DNA of 64,000 nucleotides from Ruminiclostridium sufflavum DSM 19573 (GTDB taxonomy: Bacteria; Bacillota; Clostridia; Acetivibrionales; DSM-1351): contig NZ_QKMR01000019.1 of NCBI RefSeq assembly GCF_003208175.1, forward strand, positions 25,386 through 89,385, written 5' to 3'. Below the pieces are notes generated by a model that saw only the letters and a program-made list of their open reading frames with translations, made no database searches and was not told the origin of the DNA. Below, one piece after another: positions 9,617-21,600 of the stretch (its first letter is position 1; every line of letters begins with the position of its first letter). A program made the position numbers and the translations under genes.

Positions 9617-12600
9617 TACCTTCACCTCTCTCAACAAAATTCAAATTAATTTCCTTTAAGTCTGCCGCCTCATCAGGAGTAAGTTTTCCTTCCTCAAGAC
9701 ACGAAAGAATAAAGTTTTCCAGATAGTATTTAGCGTCCTCTGTACCGTTTTTAATGTCAGTGCTATAATTGGCACTTCTGTCATAAGGCTCATTCTGTTT
9801 TTTACCCTCAAATTTCATAATAAAAGAATTGAGCTTATTAATCGAATAATGTTCAAATAAGTTTTGTAGTGTAATGCGTATTCCATACTTTTCACTTAAA
9901 TTGTTAACCATATTCGATGCAGTCAAGGAATCCATCCCATATTTGTCAAATGTCACATCATATTTTATCCTATCATCTGGCACCTTTAGAATCGTCGATA
10001 CCAAATGTCTCAGTTCATTTAAAACCGAATTTTTATCGTTGCCACTCTTTATTTGTATTTCCTCATAATCTTTACCATCATCTAACCAGTAACTCTCCTT
10101 CTCAAATGGATACAGCGGAAGTGATACAAGTTTGCAGTCTTTTCCTCTATATAAATCACTCAAGTTTAAATCATAGCCTTTTATCCAAAGTCTAGCTATA
10201 TAGTCAAACTGAGTATTATCAATAACCTGATCATAAAGGCCTTCTGTTTCAACACTTCCTGAATATACCCCCAATTCTTCATCTTTTCGTATTAAATAGT
10301 TTTCAAGTGCTACCAAACACTCCTGTCTACTGTTTTTTACAATAGCGAGTCTCTCTTCCATAGCTTCACGACGTGACAACGTATACGCAATATCATATAG
10401 TGAAATTTCATTCATGTTTTCAAGATATTCTTTTATATTTTGTGCAACCACATGGAGTCTCTCTTGGGTGCGTGCAGACATCATTAGTATCACACAGCCA
10501 TCGGGGTTAGTCACATTAGGTTTATTGCTTTTTATGTATTCTTCAACGATAATGGCTACGTTAGTTCCTCCAGCTCCTATAGAGTTAATAGCTGCTCTTA
10601 GTGGTATTTCATCCTTATTATTTGGTTTTTTCCACTCGGATACATTTCTTTGAATCTGGAACGGACTATGATCCAAATCTATCCTTGTGTTAATTACTTC
10701 TGCGTTAATAGAAGGAACTAAAGTTTTATTTTGTAACTGTAATATGACTTTGGCCAGTTGTGACATTCCAGAAGCTGCTTCCAAGTGTCCGATATTAGAC
10801 TTTACTGAACCAATCTTACATATTTGTTTCTTACTGGTTAACTTAGCGTATGCTTGCTTTAAAGCCTCAATCTCTGTTGCATCCCCAAGTGCCAGACCGT
10901 TTGAAGCAGTTTCATAATATCCGATTGTTTCACAATCAATGTTTGCTCTACTAATCAACTCTAAAACTAAATCTCTCTGTGCTTCAACAGAAGGTACCTT
11001 AAATGCATTAGTTCTTCCGCTATGATTCATTACACTAGCCTTCAGCACACAGTTTATTCTGTCGTTATCTTTTTCAGCCTCATCAAGAGCTTTAAGTATA
11101 ACAACTCCCACACCTTCACCTGGTACATATCCATCGCTATTGCTTAAACTAAGGCTTTTAGCACTACTTCCTAAAAGCTTTGCACGAGACAAACCAAGGT
11201 ACTTATATGGGTGTAAGCTCAAATTCACGCCTCCCACAATTGCTATTGAGCATTCTCCATTTTTTAAGCTATTCATTGCTAAATGTAATGCACTCAATGA
11301 CGAGGAGCACGCTGTATCAACAGCTATACTTGGACCATGTATTCCCAAGAAGTACGATACCCTGTTCGCGATTGACCAGTAGGAATTCCCAGATAATATA
11401 GCTCCTTGTGCCCTGTCCTCTGCAACCCAAGGATACTGCTGATACATGGAACCGATAAATACACCTATATTGTGTCCTTCTTGCTGTAACTCATGCAATC
11501 TTTTCGTTGAATAGCCAGCCTCTTCCAAAGCTTGCCATGTAGTTTCCAGCATAATTCTCTCCTGCGGATCAATATTCTCTGCTTCACTAGGAGAAATATT
11601 AAAGAATAGTGGGTCAAATTTATCTACATCCTGAATAAAGCCTCCCCACTTACTGCACATCTTTCCCTCTTTCTCCTTATCACTGTCATAGAACAGAGAG
11701 TAATCCCATCTCTCAGGCGGAATTTCAGTTATACAATTTCTACCTTCAACTAGGTTATTCCAAAATTCATTTAAGTCTTTCGCCATCGGATACCTGCCGC
11801 TAATTCCTATTACAGCAATATCTTTTGCAGAAACCTTGGCAGGTACTTGGCTTGATAAATTTTTCACTTCCCTGCTTATTGTTCTTTTTACCACTTTTGA
11901 CGCCATGCTATAATGTGGAGTATCTGGCTCTTTTGTTACACCAAGAGCTTTTATCATTTCCTGTTTATAATTTGTAATCAAATACATGCTTAAATCTTTT
12001 ATATTTTGGTATTCAATAAAAGCAGACTGTGCCTTCATGCCTACTAATTTTGCTAACTCATTTCCCATTGCAATCAGCATTACAGAATCGGCACCGTAAT
12101 GTTCAAAACTATCTTTCTCTCTAATTCTTATGACAGGTACCTTTGTTATCTTACATACAATATCTTTTAAATAATCTATAATCTTTTGAGCTAAAGCATC
12201 CTGCCCATTGCCACTGTCTATCTCTATCTCAGTTTCAACAATTTCCGAATCAACTTCTGAAGGCATGACTAACTGTCTTATTTTTTCTATGTTTCCTTCT
12301 GCAACCGAAATCCTCGACAAGCCACTTTTTAATATATTGTCAAAGGTTATTAACCCATGTTTGGTACTGAGTGTGCTAAAGCCAGTGTTTTCCTCCATCA
12401 TTTGCTTTATTTCTGCGATCACTCCCATACCGCCCTCTTCCCAAAGAGGCCAGTTTATTGAAAATGTTGGTCCATATCTTCTTTCATCCTTCACCATATC
12501 ATTTCTCATGTCCACATACATATCCATAAACCTATTTGCAAAAGCATAATCGGCTTGTCCTCTGCTGCCCAGTACTGCAGCAATGGAAGAGAATACAACA

Positions 12601-15600
12601 AAGAACTTCAGGTGCTCGTCCTTGGTTATCTCGTCAAGGTATACAAGACCATCCAGCTTAGGAGCCAGAACTTGATCCATATCCCTGACATTTTTGTTTA
12701 CTACTAAGGAATCCCTTATTACCCCTGCACTGTGGACAATGCCATCTATTTTTCCATACTTTGCTTTCACTCTTTTATAAAGCATCTCGACTTCATCATG
12801 GTTAGTAATATCAGTCTTTATATACTCTACGCTTTCAGGTTTTACCAATCCTTTAATCTCTTGCTTTTGAATCTCAGACCTTCCGACCAGTATAATTGAA
12901 CACTTACCTTTTTCTGCAAGATAATTAGCAAAAATAAGTCCCAATCCTCCTGCTCCGCCAGTTATTATATAAACACCGTCAGATATTTCTTCATCTTTTA
13001 GCTGAACAACCTCTAATACTGTCTCTTCAAATTTTCTTTTCATTCTCTTTCCTGAAATATAAGCAATTTCCTCAACTGCTTCATCTATTGCAAATAGTTC
13101 GTTGATTAAAACACTATAGTCCATGTTTTCAAGTAATAGAGTTTTATATTCATATGTCTGACTTTCTAAGAAAGCACTCTTTAAAAATGCATTAGCTGCC
13201 GCACTTATAATACCTCTCTCTACACCAGCAAATGAAAGAAGTACCTTTACTCTATTCTTGAGTTTTCTCGCCTGAAGTGCCTGTACAAGGTACAATAATC
13301 TATGTGATGTTTCCTTATAAAGGTTTGTACTTGGCAAGTTGGTGTCAAGTCCGAAGCTGTTCCAGAAGTATACAACATATGACAAGTTTATTCCATTTTG
13401 ATCTATTGAAGTCAACAGTCTAATATAATCTTCTTTATTATCAGGATTTATTTTATAATATGTATCTGTCTTGCTAAAACTCTTATCACATTTTACTCTG
13501 ATAATGTAACAATCCCTATGATTTTTGCTTACATATTCACTTAATCCTAAGAAGGTTTCTTCATCATTATCAAAGGCAAGAATATAACCACTGATATTTT
13601 GAGCCTTGACCGACAGTTCTTCATTACTCAAGTAATCATTGAAATATAGCATGTCATTTCCTGAATGAATTTCTTTTTGATTGAACTCTCTTAATGCAAA
13701 TCCATTTATTGTTAAAATTACTTTTCCTGCCATATCAGTTACTGAGAGATTATATTTTCCATCTTTGAGTACTGAATGTACGAAACAGTTTTCCGGTAGA
13801 AAATCCTTTATATGTATTTCATCTATACTAAAAGGGATCTTCGTTTTATTGCTTGAAAGTTGCAAACCAAGAACTGATTGTAACACTCCATCTAAAAGTA
13901 TAGGATGAAGTACTAATTTACGGTCTACTGTATCATCATTATTAAGCCTTATATAAGAAAGCGACTCATTTGGGTTATACCAAAGTTCTTGAACGGTTTT
14001 ATACCCATCACCATAGGATATACCTTTTTTGCTAAAACATTCATAGAATTTCTGTTTACCCATATAATCAGTACAACGACTTTTTATTTTTTCAATATTC
14101 AGCGATTCATCTATAGTATCTTGGTTTTCATACTCCAACAGTCCCTTTGCATGTACTATCGCCCCACTTTGTTCAGTAACCACTTCGAACTCAACAGCAG
14201 CTTCCTGCTGATAAAGGCTGATTTTTGCCTCCTTGCTTCCATCTATTAATTCAATTGGATTAAGCCAGATTAAATTCTTTATCTTACGAACTCTCTCACC
14301 TCTATTTGAGAATACTCCTGCTGCCCGTGCCATCTCTATAACTAATGCACCTGGCACTATGATCCTGTTATCTATCACATGATCTTTTATACAAAATTCA
14401 TCTTGACTGAATAATTTCTGGTAACATTGCTCGTAAAGAGTGGAAGTATTGCTATCCAACAAAGGATGCAGTGACTGAGTTTTTTCTTTTTTAAGGCATT
14501 CCTCGGTTATCCAATAGCTTTCCTTACTAAATGGGTACGTTGGCAATGAAACAATAGAAAATGCATTACTGTCATAAAGCATTTCCCAGTCTATATCCAG
14601 ACCAGTTACCCAAAGCTTTGCTATATTTCTAAATTTACCTCTCATAAACCAATTCTTTAAAAGATTATCAGTTTCCACATTTTCTTCAAAGTATTCAAAT
14701 ATATTGTTCTGGCTATTATAATTGCTCCCAGTAAAAGTATCCTCAGATTCAATATTATTTATATAACAATTTAGTTTATTTATTAGCTCTTCAATATCTC
14801 CTGCAATAATTGCAAGTCTTTCTTCCATTGGCTCACGACCAGTCTGAAGCGTGTAAGCAATATCAGCGAGAGATAAATCTTCTGCTTCAATTCTAGGAAC
14901 TAATTTTACTTCACCTATTGATTTGATTTGGTTTGCTTTATTTTTTAATACTATTTGGTACAAATTTTTAATAGTCAAATCATAGGTAATCTGTTGCATA
15001 CTCACCATAGTTCCGAACTTTTCATTTAAATGAGAGAGAAAACACATAAAATCATTGGCATTAATAAGGTAGCTACTTATAGAATCATCCTTTTCTATAC
15101 TCTCTCTTTCTATTTGTATAAATGAAGAAAAAGCACTTAAGAAATCCTCTTCAGACAGCTCATCTATTTCTTCATTATTATTTGTACAAGCAGACGTAAA
15201 TAGCTTCCTTTTTTCCAAGAATTCTTTAAGTTTATATGCATATGCCTTTAAGGTATCTTCACTTTTTGCTGATAAAACGATTATATTATTTCCTATTGAT
15301 TTATTAGAAGATAAAGGCTTATCGTATTCCTCAATTATTACAGACGCATTTGACCCTCCTGCTCCAAAAGAGCTAATTTCTGCACGTCTCAAGTAAGTTT
15401 TTTCAACACCATCCTCTAATAGTACAGGCTTCTTCCATTCTTCCAGCTTATTTTGTACGTATACTGGTGAATTTCCAAAATCTATATGAGGGTTTAATTT
15501 GTCAGAGTGTATTGAAGGAACAAGCAACTTGTACCGCATCTGTAGTAGCACCTTGGTTAAAGATGCAATCCCAGCTACAGATTCAAGGTGACCAATATTT

Positions 15601-18600
15601 GACTTTAATGATCCAATGGAGCAGAACTGCTTATCATCAGTAAATTCGCCGAATGCCTTAGTTATACCGTCAATTTCAATAGGGTCTCCTAATGATGTAC
15701 CAGTTCCATGTGCCTCAATATAACTAACTGTACGTGCACTTATTTTTGCATTTTTTAAGCAATCAACAATAAGCCTGCTTTGTGCTACTGGGCTTGGTAC
15801 AGTATATCCATTTGTTTTCCCGCCATGATTAATTGCAGACCCTATAATTACACCATAAATATTGTCACCATCTTTAATTGCCTGTTGCATAGGTTTCAAT
15901 AATACAGCACCAACACCTTCACCTGGTACATATCCGTCTCCGCCTTCTCCAAAGCTTCTACACCTTCCGTCACTTGATCCGAACTTACTCTGGCTAATCA
16001 AGAAATATTTATTTGGATGACTAGCTATATTGACCCCTCCAACCAAAGCATAGTCACACTCTCCCATATTTATACTGTCAGCTGCAAGCTTGAGGGCCGA
16101 GAGTGAAGATGAACACATTGAATCTACCGCCATACTTGGGCCATTAAAATTAAATACATATGAAACTCTATTTGCAACTGAAGCATAACTCGAATTAGGT
16201 TTTTTTATGAGTTCATTTTGCGCACCATACAATTGATACTGTCCCCACATTACTCCTACAAATACACCTACCTTTAAGTTAGCCAGTTTGTGCCTAGTAT
16301 ATCCGCCATTCTCCAACGTCTCCCATGCTGTTTCAAGAAATAATCTTTCCTGAGGGTCCATTAATTCTGCTTCTTTCGGAGAAATATTAAAGAATAGTGG
16401 GTCAAATTTATCAATATCATTGATGAATCCTCCCCATTTGGTATAAGTCTTACCGCTTTTACTCTTGTCAGGGTCGAAATATTTCCTATAGTCCCACCTG
16501 TCTTGTGGAATTTCCGTTATACAGTCTTTGCCTTGTGTCAGATTGTACCAGAAGTCATCTAGGGATTCTGCCATTGGATACCTTCCCGCAACTCCTATTA
16601 TAGCTATCTGCTTGCTTATATCAGATGCTGTCCCAATATCCTCGTTTTTAATTGGTTTAAAGAACCTTGCTCTATCTTCTTTCTGTGTCTTCTTTGTTTC
16701 TATATATTTTGGTAATGTTCTTTGTTCTTTACCAAAAAGCTTATATACATGCGTAGTATGCTTTTTCACAAAGTAAGTTGCTAGTTCCTCTACATTTTTA
16801 TACTCAAAAAACAGAGTCTTTGATAGGCCTCCAAAGCTCTTCTCCAGTTCATCTGTAAGGTTAAGCATCATTATTGAGTTAAGACCATATTCATCAAACT
16901 GCTTATCTCTCCTAATTTTTTCAACAGGAAGCTGTGTTTCTTGTGATATAATCTGAGTCAGGAATTTTTCTACCTTTTTCTGTATTTCTCCCTCATTAAT
17001 TGTATCGGTGGAGTCATTAACATTAACATCAACATCTGCAATGTATCCTGTTTGGTTCTCAGCGTTTACCATATCTGTAATTACCGCTTTATTACCTGAA
17101 AGTACTGTTAAACAAGCATATTTAGAACTTAAAGCCATTTCAAAGGCACTAATTCCTTCCTTGCTTTCAAGCCCGACTATTCCTTTATTCTTTAGTAGCC
17201 TGTCTCTCATGCTATCAGAAAGCACCATTCCGCCTTCTTCCCATAAAGGCCAATTTACCGATATAGTTCTCCCTGAGCATTCACCTTGCATTCTCTTTTT
17301 CTCGCGCAAACTTGCATACTCATCCATAAACCTGTTTGCATAGGCATAATCACATTGACCAATATTTCCAAAAGTGGAAGTGATAGATGAAAATAGAGCA
17401 AAAAAATCAAGATTATCACAAGCTGTGAGCTCACCAAGATTTAGTGTTCCTTGAACCTTGGGTTCTAGGACTTCATCAAATTCTCTTTTTTCCTTCTTTA
17501 TCAAAAATGTATCCTTTATAATCCCAGCGCAGTGGAAAATACCTTTTATAGCTCCAAATTGATTACGGATTTTACTCAATACCGCTTGTATATCATTATA
17601 ATTTGATATATCACATTTTATATATTCAACATTCTCGTTTAGTATCTTGAGTTTCTCAAATTGTATTTTTCTTTTCCCCTCTAGTTCTGAACGACCAATT
17701 AGTACTACCTGACAGTCTTGCTTTGAAAGAATATATCTAGCAAATACTCTACCTATTCCACCTAAGCCCCCTGTAATAATATAGAGCCCTTTATAGATAA
17801 CCTGTTTATCCTGAAGTGGGATAATTTCCTTCAAAACTTTTACTTTTCTAATATCTTGTTCATACCTTATTTCCTGATTCTCTACTGTATTACACAGCTC
17901 GTTAATTAGCATAGGAACAACAGACTCTCTAGAATAATCAGAAATTTCTACTCCTTTGAAGTGGAAATTAGGATTTTCTAAAACAGCTGTTTTAGCAAAT
18001 CCATTTACCCCAGCGTAGAACGGATATATATCATTAACAGCCCCTGAATACGCATATACAAGTTTTATTCCATCACTCAAACTATGAACCTTTAATAGCG
18101 CATTTATTAAGTAGAACATTGAATATATTCCATACTCTAAATGTTCTTTTTGTTTCTGTAATGACCATAAGTAGAGTATATGTGTAACATTGTACCTGCT
18201 ATTTTCTAATGCATTTACTAGATGTGCATAGTCTTCGTGGGTATTTCCAATTTCAAATATTCCTTCGGAAACCCGTTCGAAGTTCTGTCCCTTCTTAGCC
18301 ACAACTACCCTTCCAAATCCGAACGATTTAGCATATTTATCATACATAGCTAAGCTTTCATCTTCTCCAAACACTAACAAATCTCCAGTATTTGTGAGAT
18401 GATCCTTCGATGCTGTCTGCTCCTTCCACTCATTTGCAAAGAACATGGTTTTATTTTTTTCTTCACCTTCAGCCTCCATAGAAACTGGCTTCTTACTGAT
18501 TGCTTTTGCGGTAAAGTCTTTAATTGTTATTAATAGTTCGTTCTCTTCATTTAAAATATTAATATCAGCCTTAACAATCTCCGCACTCTCTCTGTCGTGT

Positions 18601-21600
18601 ATTCTTATATGTGAATAGCAGGAGCTTTTTAGAGGTTTATGAATTTCTATGCGGTCAATCAAAAATGGCAGATATGTTTCATTTAAAGCGGAGACAGAAT
18701 CAAACCCTGCTACTGTATGTAGTGCACCATCCAGCAACTGTGGAACAAGCGTACATTGAGACTGTAACCCCTGTAATGATAATGGTGCTTCTATATAAGC
18801 TAAAAGTTCATTCTCATTATAAAATATTTTTCTAACAACCCTGTATGTTTCCTCATACTTTATTCCGTTCTCATTAAAGTACCTATATAACTCAGTATCT
18901 TTTTTTATTCCTGTACAAATTTCTTTCAGCTTATCAATATCATAAACTTCTCTTACAGGACTGCTTTCAAGCTCCATTATACCTTCACATACCGAAGTTT
19001 CTTCTTCATCATCCGTATGTATTAAAAATTCCAAAGCATCATTTTGAGGAAAAAGCTTTATATAAACCTTTTTTGTGTCTTTGTCAAATATAACTGGTTT
19101 TTTCCATACAATGGACCGTATGACTTTTATATCTCTCTCACAGGATATTTTTCCTGCAGTCAGCGCCATCTCTAAAAGAACTACACCCGGTAATACTGGA
19201 ACATCATTTATTACATGGTCTTTTATAAAAGCATCATTCTTATTGAATACAGTGCAAAATTTCTGTTCATGTATTGTAGATACATTTTCATCTATAAACG
19301 GGTGAAGTTTCTTTATTGTGTTATTTTTACTTCCGTCTTCTGAAATCCAGTAATGTTCCCTCTCAAATGGATAGACTGGCATAGAAATACGGTTACAAAT
19401 ATTATCTTTATTAAAGGCATCCCAATCTATATTAATATTCTGGGTATAAAGCTTAGCAATTCTGATTAAAGTCTCTTTATATTTGTTCTTATCAGAGTCC
19501 TTAATACTTAATCTAGACATTAGTTGTTCCACTTCTAAATTGTCTTCTATCTTTTGTGTATTTTCATTAAACTCGTTATTAATCGAAATATCTTCTGTTA
19601 GCGATAATTTCAATTTTTCCATTAGCTGGCTCTTGTTTTCTACTACATAAGCAATTCTAAATTCAAAATGACTTCTCCCCTTCTGGAGAGTGTACGCAAT
19701 ATCCTCAAGTGCATATTTTTTTCCCTCTTCAGCTAACCATTCTGCCAAGTCTTTGACTTTTCTTATTAAAGCCTTTCTCGTCCTGGCAGATATAGGTATC
19801 AAGTGATATGGACTCAAATTGCTTTTCATTCTATTTACATTTGGAAATTCCTTTAGTACAACATGGCAATTAGTTCCGCTATATCCAAATGAGCTAACGG
19901 CTCCTATTTTTTTATCAGATATATTCCATTCCTTCAAAGAAGTATTTACGTACAACGGTGTATCATTGAAATTAATATGTTGGTTTGGAGTATCAAAATT
20001 CAGTGATGGGGGTAGCATACTGTTTTTCATAGACAACAGAACTTTAATCAATCCCACCACACCAGCACTTGCTACAGTATGACCTATATTTGTTTTTACA
20101 GATCCGATAGCACAAAACTTCTTTTTATTGGTTTTGCTGCTCAATGCTTCAGTAAGTGCGTTAAACTCAATAGGGTCTCCAAGCTTTGTACCTGTCCCAT
20201 GTGTTTCTATATAGGAAATATCTTCAGTATTTATTCTGTTCTTTTCATATATGGATTTTATTAAGCTAACCTGAGCAGCCGCACTTGGGGCTGTTATTCC
20301 ATTGGTTTTTCCATCTTGATTTATTCCAGAACCTATTATAACCCCTTGGATATTATCCCTATCCTCTATGGCTTTATCCAATCTTTTTAATATAATAATT
20401 CCAACACTCTCACCTGGTACAAATCCATTTGCATTATTATCAAATGTCTTACAACGTCCATCAATCGAAAGCATATTCATTTTTGATGAATTTATATACA
20501 GTGCAGGTGAAGACATAAGATGAACACCACCAGTAATGGCCATGTCACATTCACCAGCCAATATGCTCCTAGCAGCAACATGTATTGCTACCAAAGATGA
20601 AGAACAAGCAGTATCAATTGAGATACAAGGACCTTTTAAATTAAGGTAGTATGATATACGCGATGCAAGAATTGCAGTGTCACATCCCATAACAGCAAAT
20701 GGGTCTGAGGTATTATTTCTTTCACGTATTAAGTTAATATAGTCCCCTTGTTTCGCTCCAATAAACACTCCGACTGATTTTCCGTTCAAATCGGTATTGC
20801 TATACCCTGCATCTTCTAAAGACTTCCAACATTCTTCAATGCATAAGCGTTGCTGAGGGTCCATAAATTCACTCTCACGAGGTGATATATTAAAAAAATC
20901 CGGATCAAATAAATCTATTCCTTCTACGAATCCACCCCACTTACTTACTGATTTTAATGGTTTTTTATTATCAGGATCATAAAATGTATTAATATCCCAG
21001 CGATCCGATGGAATTTCAGTAATAGATGCAACCCCTGAAGCCAGATTGCTCCAAAATTCATTTGCATCTTTTGCTCCTGGGAACCTCCCTGAAATACCAA
21101 TGATGGCAACCATGTTCCTGTTCTTTTCATCTAACGAATCACTGAAATTCTCGCATTGACTGGCTAACGTTTCAAGCTTGAAATTTAACAACGGAAGACT
21201 GTCTTTATCCACAAATATACTATTTTTGATGTTCTCTACATTCTCATTTATTAGATTTTCTTTTGCCAAAAACACCTCAAGTTCTTCTATACTTGAATTA
21301 TCATATAAATCAGATACTTCAAGCTTTATATTTAATGAATTATTAATCTTATTTAGGAAATCTACAATTGTCATTGAGTCAAATCCTAAAGCATAGAATT
21401 TTTTGTGTATTTCTATATCACTCTTATTTACTCCGAGAGTCTCTGATGCAATCTCAATTAATTGCTCTCTTATGCTTCCTGTATTACCTGCTGTTATTCT
21501 GATCGGTCTCTCTATTTCAGCCTGAAGTGAAATGCTCTCTGGCTTTTGCATATTGACAGTTGGTCTAACTTTTTTACCCTGAACCAAAAATGCCGCAAGT

